Notes: generated by a model from the sequence alone, not told the origin. Numbered from the stretch's first letter, positions 9,111-18,450 are shown. The stretch: DNA of 64,000 nt from Photobacterium sp. SKA34 (GCF_000153325.1 NZ_CH724142.1:524797-588796); one strand, 5' to 3'. Program-made: numbers and translations.

Positions 9111-9806
9111 TTAAATGTCTTGTGCTGAATTTTTCTCTGGAGAAACCGTTATAGGGTTAGGTTCATCCTCAGCACCATTATCCGTAAATGAAGGTATTGT
9201 TGACTGGAGGGTATCTTGAGAAGTTAAGGATATTTCCTTTATTGCTGTTAGTGCTAATTCAGACTGTTCAGCCTTATTGTCTAACTCAGAGTTGTACATC
9301 GTTTCACTGCTTAAATCTTCAACCATATCAGTTACTTTTTCTACCGCTTGATTTACCCAACCACGCATTTGAGCAGCGATGGCAGGATCTAACGTTGGGA
9401 TGTTGCTAAAGTCTTCAGTACAATCATCCATGTCACTGATATAATTAAATTCTTCTGAATGAAATAACTTACGTAATGCTGCTTTTTTAACTGATTTTTC
9501 AACCGATTCTTTCATAAACGATGCAACGCCAGAATCATAAGTCACTGTTGATACATCATCATGCGTCAGTGCATTATCAGGGATATTATCAACGACCAAA
9601 TCAGCCTTATCCAATTGATTACATATAGCTTTATCCGTTCCAATAGGTTCAATAACATCTGCATTTAAAGCCGTATTTTCTGAAGCAACTACATCTTGTT
9701 CAGGAGCCGTTTCAGCACTTTCGAGAATTAATGTCTCATCAACAGATTCATATTCTGTTTTGGTTAATTTTCTTTGAGACCAACGTTGACAAAAATTAGT
9801 TGCCAC
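9111..9806 (-). CDS. DUF3306 domain protein, FDH accessory
   Basis: A 231-residue acidic protein of unknown function. The N-terminal FCQRWSQRKL segment and the later VASFMKESVEKSVKKAALRK and LDPAIAAQMRGWVNQAV segments are typical of DUF3306, which is found almost only next to FDH genes. It has no signal peptide or membrane segment; much of it looks disordered and rich in Asp/Glu. I chose the GTG at 9806, which overlaps the stop codon of DUF3305 and has AAAGGAC before it; another GTG at 9839 has no usable ribosome site. There is no clear terminator after it, so it may read into the FDH operon. Confidence 0.75.
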   Translation of the reverse strand: MATNFCQRWSQRKLTKTEYESVDETLILESAETAPEQDVVASENTALNADVIEPIGTDKAICNQLDKADLVVDNIPDNALTHDDVSTVTYDSGVASFMKESVEKSVKKAALRKLFHSEEFNYISDMDDCTEDFSNIPTLDPAIAAQMRGWVNQAVEKVTDMVEDLSSETMYNSELDNKAEQSELALTAIKEISLTSQDTLQSTIPSFTDNGAEDEPNPITVSPEKNSAQDI

Positions 9807-10290
9807 TTGAACGTCCTTTCTGCTTTTTACCTTTGCCACCGCCTCGACGTTTAAACTCTTCTAATTCACCGTGTCTCCCAAGATACGCTTCCATCCAGAC
9901 TTGAATAGGTAATGGGATTTGAATGTGAAGTACAACATAATCTCCATCCATATAACGCGCTGCAACACCTTGAGCTGCCGTCATTAATACAGGTTTAAGT
10001 TGTTCATCTTCTTCAGCACAAACAAAAAATAAATGCGGATCTTGTGCGTTTAAGTTAAAGCGATACTCCATACGTTCATCACGAAATAATTCTAACGGCA
10101 GCATGTAATTACCAGCACCGATTTCCGCAAGTGTTACGTTTGAGTCTTGTTCACCATTCAAACAAAGATCTTCAATCGTCCATGCGTATGTCGTCCAACG
10201 CCCAACTTGTCTCTCTTCTGCTTGAAGTCGAAAATAAATAGGCCAAATACTTTCATCTTTCTTTATTTCTAGCGTTACTTGTTCTGGCAC
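9796..10290 (-). CDS. DUF3305 domain protein, FDH accessory
   Basis: A 164-residue protein whose family normally pairs with DUF3306 in FDH regions. Visible features are a Trp-rich N-terminal part (WPIYFRLQAEE, GRWTTYAW), a middle PLELFRDERMEYRFNLN segment, and a C-terminal basic tail with RRGGGKGKKQKGR. The biochemical role is unknown; the genomic pairing points to FDH maturation. It begins with GTG preceded by AAGGAG, and is translationally coupled to DUF3306. A sigma-54 promoter lies 70 bases upstream. Confidence 0.78.
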   Translation of the reverse strand: MPEQVTLEIKKDESIWPIYFRLQAEERQVGRWTTYAWTIEDLCLNGEQDSNVTLAEIGAGNYMLPLELFRDERMEYRFNLNAQDPHLFFVCAEEDEQLKPVLMTAAQGVAARYMDGDYVVLHIQIPLPIQVWMEAYLGRHGELEEFKRRGGGKGKKQKGRSSGN

Positions 10291-10359
10291 AATTACTCCT
10301 TACATCTTGCTTTTACACACTCGCCTATCGCGATATGTTGAGAATATTCGTCCGTAACA

Positions 10360-10375
10360 AGCAAAATTTAGACCA
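10360..10375 (-). promoter_or_regulatory. sigma-54 promoter of DUF3305-DUF3306
   Basis: The minus strand reads TGGTCTAAATTTTGCT, a full match to TGG-N8-TTGCT with the correct GG-N10-GC spacing. The start point would be near 10348, about 60 bases before the GTG of the DUF3305 gene. Confidence 0.7.
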
Positions 10376-10448
10376 AGTTCGAAATAAAAATCAAAATATA
10401 GCCAATAATGGCAACTAGTAGCCTCTTTCCATCGGTAAATATAATTTA

Positions 10449-10464
10449 TGGAACAATATTTGCT
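10449..10464 (+). promoter_or_regulatory. sigma-54 promoter of fdhD
   Basis: TGGAACAATATTTGCT matches the -24/-12 pattern with exact spacing. It is divergent from the DUF3305 promoter and would start transcription near 10475, about 120 bases before fdhD. The 304-base gap contains both promoters, but I see no strong copy of the TGAGACA palindrome in it, so the activator site may be different or more remote. Confidence 0.68.
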
Positions 10465-10594
10465 TTATGGCGCTAAAGACAAACTTATTTGCCTTAATAC
10501 ATGCCATTTAATACTGCTTAATAAGCTGAAATCACTCTGTGTATGACGGGCTTGTTTGAAATCTCGATACGTTTCTTAACCACTGGACATCCTA

Positions 10595-11476
10595 ATGAGT
10601 CAACTTCCCAAAATTATAAAAACTAAATCCACCGTTAAACAGACAATGTCTGTGGATATCATGGATGAGTACGGTGATCTTCAAACCAAAGAAATTGCCT
10701 GTGAGCATCCCCTTACGGTTTATTTAAATTGGATTGAGATCGTGACCCTAATGACTCTAGGTGAACGACCTTCTGCACTTGTGCTCGGTTATCTAAAGAA
10801 CCAAGGATTTATCGAAGATATTGATGCCATTGAATCGGTAATTATTGATTGGGATACCAACTCTGCTGCGGTGATCACCCGTGAAAGTACCCATGGCTTA
10901 GAAAAGAAATTAGAGAAAAAGACCGTTACCTCAGGCTGTGGCCAAGGCACCATGTTTGGTAACGTCATGAAAAAGCTTGAAAATGTAACACTGCCACAAG
11001 TACAAATAAAACAATCTATGTTGTATAGGCTTCTTGAAGCGTTAACTCACCATAATGAAACTTACAAAGCAGCAGGCGCCGTTCATGGTTGTGCCGTTTG
11101 CCGTAATACAAAGATCTTATCGTTTGTCGAAGATGTAGGTCGCCATAACGCCGTTAATACGCTTGCGGGTGAAATGTGGCTAAATGGCGAAAATGGCGAG
11201 GATAAGATTTTTTACACTACAGGACGCTTAACCTCAGAGATGGTGATTAAAGTCGCACAGATGGGTATTCCCGTGCTTCTATCCCGTTCTGGTGCAACAC
11301 AAATGGGCTATGAATTAGCGCAGAAGCTAGGTATCACTATGATTGCCCGCGCAAAAGGCCACCGTTTCCAAGTTTATAATGGCGGCCAGAATCTTATTCT
11401 TGATGTGAAAGGTGCTGATGCTTTTCAACAATCAAATAACACAGAACAACCTTCTTCTAATAAAGAGCAAAACTAA
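10595..11476 (+). CDS. fdhD: FdhD, sulfurtransferase for the FDH cofactor
   Basis: FdhD takes sulfur from IscS and puts it on the molybdenum of bis-MGD, which activates FDH. The 293-residue protein has the family core, including the EDVGRHNAVN motif near 179-188 and the TGRLTSEMV segment. The usual CxxC loop is changed: only Cys115 remains, in TSGCGQGT. A new CAVC pair is present at Cys166 and Cys169 (HGCAVCRN). CGQGT forms are known among FdhD proteins, so this is likely a family variant and not damage. The C-terminal tail is Asn/Gln-rich. The stop overlaps the next start by one base. Confidence 0.9.
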   Translation: MSQLPKIIKTKSTVKQTMSVDIMDEYGDLQTKEIACEHPLTVYLNWIEIVTLMTLGERPSALVLGYLKNQGFIEDIDAIESVIIDWDTNSAAVITRESTHGLEKKLEKKTVTSGCGQGTMFGNVMKKLENVTLPQVQIKQSMLYRLLEALTHHNETYKAAGAVHGCAVCRNTKILSFVEDVGRHNAVNTLAGEMWLNGENGEDKIFYTTGRLTSEMVIKVAQMGIPVLLSRSGATQMGYELAQKLGITMIARAKGHRFQVYNGGQNLILDVKGADAFQQSNNTEQPSSNKEQN

Positions 11477-12387
11477 TGTCTGACTTTCCAGAATTCATGA
11501 ACGCGAAGCTTGTTGCTGAGTATTTAGATCTTAATGAGAAGAAAGTCTATGCCCTTGCTAACGATGGCTTACTACCAGCAACAAAAGTAACAGGTAAGTG
11601 GTTATTTCCTAAAGCGATGTTGGATAAATGGCTATTAGAGTCTTGTCATAACGGTGTTTTAACCGATCGCTTATTAATAGCAGGCTCAGACGATCCACTA
11701 TTACAAATTGTGGTGGGTAAAATGGCGAACCAATTAGGCAGTACTGCATTAATTGGTTATACCTCAACAGGTACACGACAAGGCTTGGCCATGTTAAGTA
11801 AAGGCCACGTTGATATGTGCGCCATTCACTGGGGAAATGCAGAAGAAGCCAGCCTTCGACACCCTGCGCTTTTACAACAATACCCAGGACATAAGAGCTG
11901 GGTATTAATCCATGCCTTTGAGCGAGAACAAGGTTTAGTGGTTAGCAAAGAGTTAGCCGGAGCGATAAATTCAAAATCTATCCAACTTCCTGAATTGCTA
12001 TCTTCTCGCTGGCGCTGGGCATTACGTCAGGAAGGTGCTGGTAGTATGCGAGCATTAGAAGAATGGTTACACGGTCACGCTTATAACCTCTCAATGCTCA
12101 ATCAATCTGATGTGTGTAACAGTGAACGTGAATTAGCTTCATCCATTGCTCGCGGTCATACTGATGCAGGCTGTGCTAGCCAAAGTACAGCGGGTGAATT
12201 TGGTTTAGGCTTTATTCCACTCTGCACAGAAGCATTTGAATTGGTGATCCCAAAAAACATTTACTTTAGAACGCTTCAACAACAATTACTGCAAGCAATT
12301 TCGGAAGAAAATGTTCAAGCTCACGGTAAAGAACTCGGTGGTTATAACTTCGCTCGTACAGGTAAACAAGTATGGAGTGCTAACTAA
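11476..12387 (+). CDS. helix-turn-helix regulator with PBP-like ligand domain
   Basis: A cytoplasmic 303-residue protein. Residues 8-55 form an excisionase/MerR-type helix-turn-helix (LVAEYLDLNEKKVYALANDG and GKWLFPKAMLDKWL). Residues 65-300 look like the PBP-like domain (PF12727 type) that resembles oxyanion-binding proteins: the part GYTSTGTRQGL recalls the TTTST site of TupA. It has no signal peptide. Co-translation with fdhD (TAATG overlap) suggests that it senses a ligand tied to FDH biogenesis, possibly molybdate or tungstate. That ligand is inference. A strong terminator follows. Confidence 0.8.
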   Translation: MSDFPEFMNAKLVAEYLDLNEKKVYALANDGLLPATKVTGKWLFPKAMLDKWLLESCHNGVLTDRLLIAGSDDPLLQIVVGKMANQLGSTALIGYTSTGTRQGLAMLSKGHVDMCAIHWGNAEEASLRHPALLQQYPGHKSWVLIHAFEREQGLVVSKELAGAINSKSIQLPELLSSRWRWALRQEGAGSMRALEEWLHGHAYNLSMLNQSDVCNSERELASSIARGHTDAGCASQSTAGEFGLGFIPLCTEAFELVIPKNIYFRTLQQQLLQAISEENVQAHGKELGGYNFARTGKQVWSAN

Positions 12388-12434
12388 TTCAGCCACCAGC
12401 TAACAAAACACACCCTGAAGTAGATGAATAGTAA

Positions 12435-12470
12435 AAAGCCCTGATAATAGATGATGATTATCAGGGCTTT
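12435..12470. terminator. bidirectional terminator
   Basis: A 14-base stem (AAAGCCCTGATAAT with its complement) and an 8-base loop lie between the convergent regulator gene and the gene ending at 12510. Confidence 0.85.
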
Positions 12471-12509
12471 CATTTAGTTTAAAACCACATTGCTATTGGC
12501 TTAAGAGAA

Positions 12510-12968
12510 TTAATAAGAGCGAGTAAGCAAACCAATAATCGAAGCGTCTGTTTCATCAAAATACAAGGTTACTGACTTTGTTTCACCTTGCGCAAATTTA
12601 CCCTTTTGCTCAATTCGCGTTGGTTCAACATATTTATTATCACTGAAATACGCTTTGATCTGCTTAGGTTTTAGTGCAATACCGCCACCGGAATGGTTTG
12701 TGATTACTGCTTGGATCATACGCTTTCCACCTTGACTACTATAAATGTCATAAGAGACTATTTCATAGTAACTATAGGCTGGTTTATCTTCATTGTGTTT
12801 TGGCATAGGAACTGGAATCGAACCAGATACAGTCCGAACGTAATGCATTGTATCTTGTGACTTTTCAATACTATTTTTAATATCATTTAAATCTGAATCG
12901 TCTGTTGTTGCATAAGATGATAATGACATCAATGATACAGAAGCGATAAGTAAGCAACGAGCAAGCAT
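12510..12968 (-). CDS. secreted protein of unknown function
   Basis: I do not recognise the family. The 152-residue product has a clean signal peptide (hydrophobic residues 5-16, cleavage likely after SYA near 20). The mature part is soluble and beta-rich by composition, with VITNHSGGGIALKPKQIK in the middle, which looks like an immunoglobulin-like or FixG-like strand pattern, and a KSVTLYFDET strand near the end. The ATG at 12968 has GGA 8 bases upstream; the longer TTG reading lacks support. Monocistronic between a shared terminator and a long non-coding region. Confidence 0.65.
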   Translation of the reverse strand: MLARCLLIASVSLMSLSSYATTDDSDLNDIKNSIEKSQDTMHYVRTVSGSIPVPMPKHNEDKPAYSYYEIVSYDIYSSQGGKRMIQAVITNHSGGGIALKPKQIKAYFSDNKYVEPTRIEQKGKFAQGETKSVTLYFDETDASIIGLLTRSY

Positions 12969-13582
12969 AGTTAGTCCAATCAATCGATTTTAATTAAAAC
13001 ACCCTAAACATTTGAACGGCGTTTTTCATCTCTTTTTGTGCGAAATTTATGTCAAAAGATATTTTTATTTGGTTTAGATCACATCTTTTAATGTTCAATA
13101 TTATTTCAGAAGTGTCTATTTAACTCTTTAAGTCCTATACACACTATTCCTCACAAACTTGCGTTGCAGATAATATGCCTAATGGTTTAATCATAGCTAT
13201 TTATAATATTTAGTGAGTAACTATTTTTAAATAACCACAAAAATGCAATCAAAATCTCAAACAAAGTAGGACATACATGGTAAATAAATCCATCCAAATG
13301 AAAGAACAAACGAACAGCAATGTTAATTTGCAATCATAAATCAAGTTTCACCCACTCCAAACTGATAGCCATTATCTTATTTACAACTATCCTCTGTATT
13401 AATCGATCACATTTATTTTATTGAATGTTGTCTAATTACAAATGTTTACTCGTTGATAATTTTTGGTGAAAATAAATGAGCTATTTACATAAACATGACT
13501 TGCTTAACAGTGCGGCTTAAGTCAACAATAGCGACATTAACAATACTGTTATTATTTCCCTTTGCATTATCAAGGAGCCGTT
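12969..13582. other. AT-rich intergenic region, promoters only
   Basis: About 610 bases between two divergent genes with no convincing full gene. It is strongly AT-rich and should hold the promoters of both flanking genes. One short reading frame (13277-13339, 20 codons, AGGA upstream) could be a leader peptide but has no further support. Confidence 0.5.
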
Positions 13583-14479
13583 GTGCGTAACGCTTTCATT
13601 CTGTTTTTTACTCTTGCTAGTATTAGCTTCTCTTCCATGGCAAGCATCAACACCAGCAAGCTGGATCCTAATAAGTTACAAACGGCATCAGTCAGCAATT
13701 ATGTGATAGACCTAAGTACAGGAAAGACGCTGTACCGAAAAAATTCAAATGTGAAAATGCCCATTGCTTCATTGACTAAGTTAATGACAGCGATGGTAAC
13801 ACTTGACGCAAAACTCCCACTAGACGAAAAACTAACATTTACTCCTACTGATAAAAAGCACATGTACAATACATATACTCGTATTCGTATGGACTCAACG
13901 CTAAGTCGTGGTGAGACAATCCATATTGCTTTAATGTCATCTGAGAACCTTGCCGCAGCAACACTGGCAGGTAACTATCCTGGTGGCTATAAGGCATTTA
14001 TCAAAGCGATGAACCGTAAAGCTAAATCTTTAGGTATGACCAATACTCATTTTGTTGATAGCTCAGGTCTTGACCCTCATAACCACTCTACAGCATCAGA
14101 TGTAGCTAAGATGGTACGCGCTGCTTACAAATACCCTGAAATTCGTAAGTACAGTACATCACCTGTACATACTGCTTACTTTGGTAAACCTAATTACAAA
14201 CTTGGCTACACTAATACAAATGCCCTAGCACGTGGTAAGAAGTGGACGGTTAACTTAACGAAAACAGGTTACCTTGATGAAGCTGGTCGTTGCTTGGGAA
14301 TGGTAACAACGATTGATGGTAAGAGAATCCTGATGGTTATGTTAGATTCTCAAGGCAAGCTAACGCCTATTGGTGATGCAGGCCGTATTAAGCAATGGTT
14401 ACAAACAGGTAAGAGCAAACCAATTACTGCTGATGCAAAATACTACCAACAGCAGAAACTTAAAGAATTAACGAAATAA
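13583..14479 (+). CDS. pbpG: D-alanyl-D-alanine endopeptidase, PBP7 (PbpG)
   Basis: A periplasmic penicillin-binding protein that cuts D-Ala-mDAP cross-links in peptidoglycan. The three active-site motifs are present: SLTK in PIASLTKLMTA, SEN in LMSSENLAA, and KTG in LTKTGYLDEAG. A signal peptide covers about the first 20 residues. With the GTG start at 13583 (AAGGAG 6 bases before it) the protein has 298 residues, close to the usual length of about 310; an upstream TTG would run into the ribosome site. It is a single gene with its own terminator. Confidence 0.92.
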   Translation: MRNAFILFFTLASISFSSMASINTSKLDPNKLQTASVSNYVIDLSTGKTLYRKNSNVKMPIASLTKLMTAMVTLDAKLPLDEKLTFTPTDKKHMYNTYTRIRMDSTLSRGETIHIALMSSENLAAATLAGNYPGGYKAFIKAMNRKAKSLGMTNTHFVDSSGLDPHNHSTASDVAKMVRAAYKYPEIRKYSTSPVHTAYFGKPNYKLGYTNTNALARGKKWTVNLTKTGYLDEAGRCLGMVTTIDGKRILMVMLDSQGKLTPIGDAGRIKQWLQTGKSKPITADAKYYQQQKLKELTK

Positions 14480-14503
14480 TCATTACTGTTAATTGATAGA
14501 ATT

Positions 14504-14531
14504 AAAAGCCAGCATATATTGCTGGCTTTTT
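14504..14531 (+). terminator. terminator of pbpG
   Basis: The hairpin AAAAGCCAGC/GCTGGCTTTT with a 7-base loop is followed by T residues, 25 bases after the pbpG stop codon. Confidence 0.85.
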
Positions 14532-14714
14532 GCTTTTAGAACTATCATAAACCATGATTTGAAAAAACTTCAAAGTATGTAGGTATACTGCTTTTTAAAC
14601 CTGTATTAAGTATTTTTCTCACAAACTTCCTAGCCTATTATTTTTTAAGAAAAAAACTCACATTTACGACATTCTTCGACTATGCTTAAGTTATAATAAA
14701 TAAAAGGAGTGTCT

Positions 14715-14816
14715 ATGCAGCATCAAGAAATGATCAACCCTACCCACCTGAGTTTAATTACTCGTATTTCTCTTACCTCTCTAGCCTTTCTACTTATTGG
14801 CTTATCGTTCATGTAA
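14715..14816 (+). CDS. putative 33-residue membrane protein
   Basis: A small reading frame with an excellent ribosome site (AAAGGAG, 7 bases before ATG) and its own strong terminator 25 bases after the stop codon. The predicted product has a polar N-terminal part (MQHQEMINPTH) and one hydrophobic segment from about residue 20 to the end (LAFLLIGLSFM), so it would be a single-pass membrane protein. I know no named family for it. The compact ribosome-site, frame and terminator layout makes it more than chance. Confidence 0.55.
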   Translation: MQHQEMINPTHLSLITRISLTSLAFLLIGLSFM

Positions 14817-14841
14817 TTTCTAAAGTACACATATAACAAAG

Positions 14842-14884
14842 AGCCCCTTGGTATTTTTCTTATTTAGATAAATACCAAGGGGCT
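14842..14884. terminator. strong bidirectional terminator
   Basis: A 15-base perfect stem (AGCCCCTTGGTATTT and its complement) with a 13-base loop separates the small membrane ORF from the convergent sensor kinase gene. Confidence 0.85.
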
Positions 14885-14900
14885 TTTGTTGTAATAATAA

Positions 14901-16964
14901 CTAAGACATCATCAATAGTTCTAGATCATTGCTTGTAGATGCTTTTTGTCTTAAATAGACGGAAAACGTTGTACCTTGACCTATTTCAGATTCAACCGTT
15001 ATCTCTCCGCCAATATCTTCAATTAAACTTTGGCTAACAGAGAGACCAAGCCACGTACCTGAGCGACGAGTAGTAAAAAATGGATCAAATATTCGTTCTA
15101 AATTTTCTTTCGCAATACCACAGCCATGATCAATAACACGAACAATTGCACCGTTGGATTGCCCCTGCTCATCAATCCAATCTTCAGTTCTAATGATTAA
15201 TCGCCCCTTATCTTCCATGGCATGAATACCATTCATTTGAAGGTTCACTAACACTTGCAACAATTGGTGGCGATTAACTTCCACGCTGCATTTCGCATTA
15301 AGTTCAACGACAAAAGTGACTGATAGCTTTTTTGTTCCTGAACGTACTAAGGTTAAACTCTCTTCAACAATCTGGTTCAGGTGATGCCATGTCACTTCAT
15401 TTTGTACGCCACCCTGACGACTGTATTGCAACAAACTTCGAGTAATATTACGTATACGATCAATTTGAGCATGGATTGCATCTAACTCTTCTTGAACTTG
15501 AACCGTATTATCCCCTAACTCAAATTGGATCAATTCCACATTGCCCAAGATAACCCCAAGAGGGTTATTAATTTCATGGGCGATACCTGCAGTCAATTCA
15601 CCTAGAGCGGCTAACTTTTCGCTAATCACTAGCTTAGATCTTGCTTGATTAAGCAATTTAATATGTTGTTCTAATTCTTCGGTTTTATGATGCAAACTAT
15701 GAGTACGCTGATCAACCTTTTCTTCTAATTCTGCTGCAGCCTGCTTTATCACTTGATTACGCTGTTCAAGCTGATCCAGCATGGTATCAAACTGAGTCCC
15801 CAAAATTTGCAGTTCGTGATCGGGGTAGACATCTAATTTACCCACTCGACGATCAGAACCCATCTGAACTAATTTTGCTACTTGATAGATTTTTTCAATG
15901 GGTAAAAACAAATCACGAGATCCCCGATATACGACAATACCAGAGATAATCAGCACCAATATGATACCGATGCCTAGTTCAATAATATTAGTTAAAAAGG
16001 TTTTGATCAGCGGCCATTGTAAATAGCCGGTATAAAGCATACCAATCACTTTACCGTTTATATCGCGTAACGGTTCATAAGCAGAAACATACCAACTATC
16101 ATAGACATAAGCTCTATCAACCCAGATCTTTCCAAATTTAAGTACTTCACGGCTTACTTCGTCTGAGACGCGAGTACCTACTGCTCGCCCAACCAGATTT
16201 TTACTATCCAATGGTACATTCGTACTGATACGAACATCATTCATAAAGATAGTAACTGTGCCAATACTGCCCGTTGGTAACGTATCAGACGCAAAAACTA
16301 AATCACGAATTCTATCAACCAATAGCGTACTATTATTGAGCAATATGCCGCCATCAAGAATCCATTGAAGGTGCCCTTCATTATTAAAAATGGGGATTAA
16401 ACTCCGACTAACTAACCCTTTCTGCTCTGTCTTATTTTCTTTGAGCAGTGGCACTTGCGCACGAGCAGGTAAATCACTATTCAATGCCGCTAGTTCTCTA
16501 CGATTTAGTACTTGAAAAAATGTTTGTTCTTTTCCTTCTAGTAATAAACGGCGTTCTTGCTTAGAGAACTCGCCCAATGCTGATGCAGGATGAAGTACAA
16601 TAAAATCCAGTTTATATTGTTGGTTTTCAGAACGTACCCAGTTACTCAAGGAGGACTCATCAAAACGTAAACGATATTGGAAATCGTAAGAGTCAGCCAT
16701 TGACTGCAATTCCATGCGCTGCTCTTTTTGTAATAACTCCAGACTATGGTGAGAAACGGCTAAATCAGCCCTTACATTCATTAACGCATTTTGCCAAGTG
16801 TAAGTCACTGTCCAATAAAAAGTTAAACCAATTAACGTAAATAATGTAATGATAATAGGGACAGACGTTAAGAATAATAGACGATAACGAACCATAGTTC
16901 GAAACCGCCTTAACCATAACAATATAAATGCTTTAGGGCGCATTAACACTTTGGTTATTCGCAT
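14901..16964 (-). CDS. sensor histidine kinase with periplasmic Cache-type domain, partner of the sigma-54 activator
   Basis: A membrane sensor of 687 residues. Membrane helices lie near 30-50 and 327-347, and the 280 residues between them resemble a Cache ligand domain (the [13 protein letters not shown] end is typical). A HAMP-like region and a coiled coil (about 385-445) lead to the H-box with His463 ([11 protein letters not shown]). The N-box is NLQMN near 574-578 and the G1 box is DHGCG at 612-616. The G2 box reads GTWLGLS: Trp638 replaces the highly conserved Gly of GTGLGLS, which should harm ATP binding. Its start overlaps the regulator gene by 10 bases. The signal is unknown. Confidence 0.88.
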   Translation of the reverse strand: MRITKVLMRPKAFILLWLRRFRTMVRYRLLFLTSVPIIITLFTLIGLTFYWTVTYTWQNALMNVRADLAVSHHSLELLQKEQRMELQSMADSYDFQYRLRFDESSLSNWVRSENQQYKLDFIVLHPASALGEFSKQERRLLLEGKEQTFFQVLNRRELAALNSDLPARAQVPLLKENKTEQKGLVSRSLIPIFNNEGHLQWILDGGILLNNSTLLVDRIRDLVFASDTLPTGSIGTVTIFMNDVRISTNVPLDSKNLVGRAVGTRVSDEVSREVLKFGKIWVDRAYVYDSWYVSAYEPLRDINGKVIGMLYTGYLQWPLIKTFLTNIIELGIGIILVLIISGIVVYRGSRDLFLPIEKIYQVAKLVQMGSDRRVGKLDVYPDHELQILGTQFDTMLDQLEQRNQVIKQAAAELEEKVDQRTHSLHHKTEELEQHIKLLNQARSKLVISEKLAALGELTAGIAHEINNPLGVILGNVELIQFELGDNTVQVQEELDAIHAQIDRIRNITRSLLQYSRQGGVQNEVTWHHLNQIVEESLTLVRSGTKKLSVTFVVELNAKCSVEVNRHQLLQVLVNLQMNGIHAMEDKGRLIIRTEDWIDEQGQSNGAIVRVIDHGCGIAKENLERIFDPFFTTRRSGTWLGLSVSQSLIEDIGGEITVESEIGQGTTFSVYLRQKASTSNDLELLMMS

Positions 16965-18415
16965 AATGCAGACTCTTCAGCCCATTCTTTATATTTACGT
17001 TCTAATGTTTTACGTGCGACACCAAGCTGACGAGCAGCTGCAGACTTATTACCCTCATTAGAGTCTACTACTTGCATAATATGCGCTTTTTCGACATCTT
17101 TTAACGTCCAATTTACTGGGTAACAATATTGCTCTTGTTCACCGTCGTGACACTGACATGGTTGTTTCTCATCACTATGAGATTCTGTTGGCGTTTTATC
17201 TGGTAATGATATTACAGGCATATCTCCATTTAATTCCTGCCAATATTCAGAAGGCGATTTACCTAATAAAATACAACGTTCCATCATATTACGTAATTCA
17301 CGAATATTACCCGGCCATTGATAGGCTTGCATCGCTAGAATATCTTCATGAGCCCAACTGATTGGCTTCATTCCTAAATCTTTCGAAAGTTGCTGAGTAA
17401 AATGGTGTGCTAATGCTGGAATATCTTCTATTCGCTCACGTAATGCGGGTAATTCAATAGTAAGGACATTTAAACGATAATATAGATCTTGACGAAAGCG
17501 TCCTTCTTCCACTTCTTTTTTAAGATTTCTATTCGTTGCAGCCACAATACGCACATCAACATTCACTTCTCGCTCTGCACCTACTGGTCGTATCGCTTTT
17601 TGCTCAAGCGCACGTAATAACGAAGATTGCATGGATAACGGCATTTCACCAATTTCATCTAAAAACAGTGTGCCGTTATTTGCTACCCGAAATAGACCAT
17701 CACGCCCTTTCTTTGCACCTGTGAATGCACCAGAAACATGACCAAACAATTCACTTTCCAATAAATCAGGCGCAATCGCGCCACAGTTTAGAGGTACAAA
17801 TGGTCCGGTACGTTTACTTAGCTGATGAAGCGCACGAGCCACCAACTATTTACCTGTACCAGATTCACCTTCAACCAATACAGCAGCAATCGATGGTGCT
17901 AGTTGAGTTATCAACTTTTTCATTTTTTGCGTACTTGCAGCATCCCCGATAATATCAACGGGATAGCTACGTTCCACATCGCGTTGTAGTGCGAAATTTT
18001 GACGTTCAACTAATCGACGTTCAATACAACGGCTTACTGACTGCATCATTTGTTCTAAATTGAACGGCTTTAAGATGAAATCTGATGCCCCTGCGCGTAG
18101 TGCTTGAATCGCCATCTCTAAATCTGCGTAACCTGTCATAAAAATAACATCACTGCGACGTGTATTTGGATCAAACGCTTCATGCCATTCAATCCCTGAA
18201 CGCCCAGGTAAATTTATATCGACTATTAATAAATCAAAGTGGCAGCGTTTTCTGATTTCTTCCGCTTCTTCAATGCTGCCAGCGGTATCAACCTGAGCAA
18301 ACTTCTTACTTAATGCTTTTTTTAAGATGGCACGCATACCGGGTTCATCATCAACTACCAGTACAGACACGGCAGTCCAAGGCGTATTTAATTCAAGATC
18401 AGACATAAGGGACAT
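16955..18415 (-). pseudogene. NtrC-family sigma-54 response regulator interrupted by an amber codon
   Basis: Read through one stop codon, this is a 486-residue activator: receiver domain with Asp66 (LLIVDINLPG), Thr94 and Lys116; AAA+ domain with Walker A at about 183-190, GAFTGA at 229-234 and Walker B LFLDE ending near 254; and a C-terminal Fis-type helix-turn-helix ([19 protein letters not shown]). The codon after GESGTGK is TAG (17846-17848) where the family has Glu (GAG or GAA). The frame is unchanged on both sides. Neither half could be an active activator alone. Start chosen at 18415; ATG at 18406 is the alternative. It lies directly before the kinase gene and divergent from tupA. Confidence 0.85.
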
Positions 18416-18433
18416 TATTACCCATAAAAAAGA

Positions 18434-18450
18434 TGCGACATTTTGTCTCA
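18434..18450. promoter_or_regulatory. near-perfect palindromic operator between the regulator and tupA
   Basis: TGCGACATTTTGTCTCA is a 17-base palindrome with one mismatch pair. It lies 19 bases before the regulator start codon and about 130 bases upstream of the tupA sigma-54 promoter. It could therefore serve as the upstream activator site for tup and as an autoregulatory site for the regulator. It shares its pattern with the sites at 9017-9065. Confidence 0.68.

Noticed and set aside
10339-10355. Possible operator TGAGAATATTCGTCCGT near the DUF3305 promoter
   Set aside because: It keeps only parts of both halves of the TGAGACA palindrome and lies at the predicted start point, so it is too weak to call.
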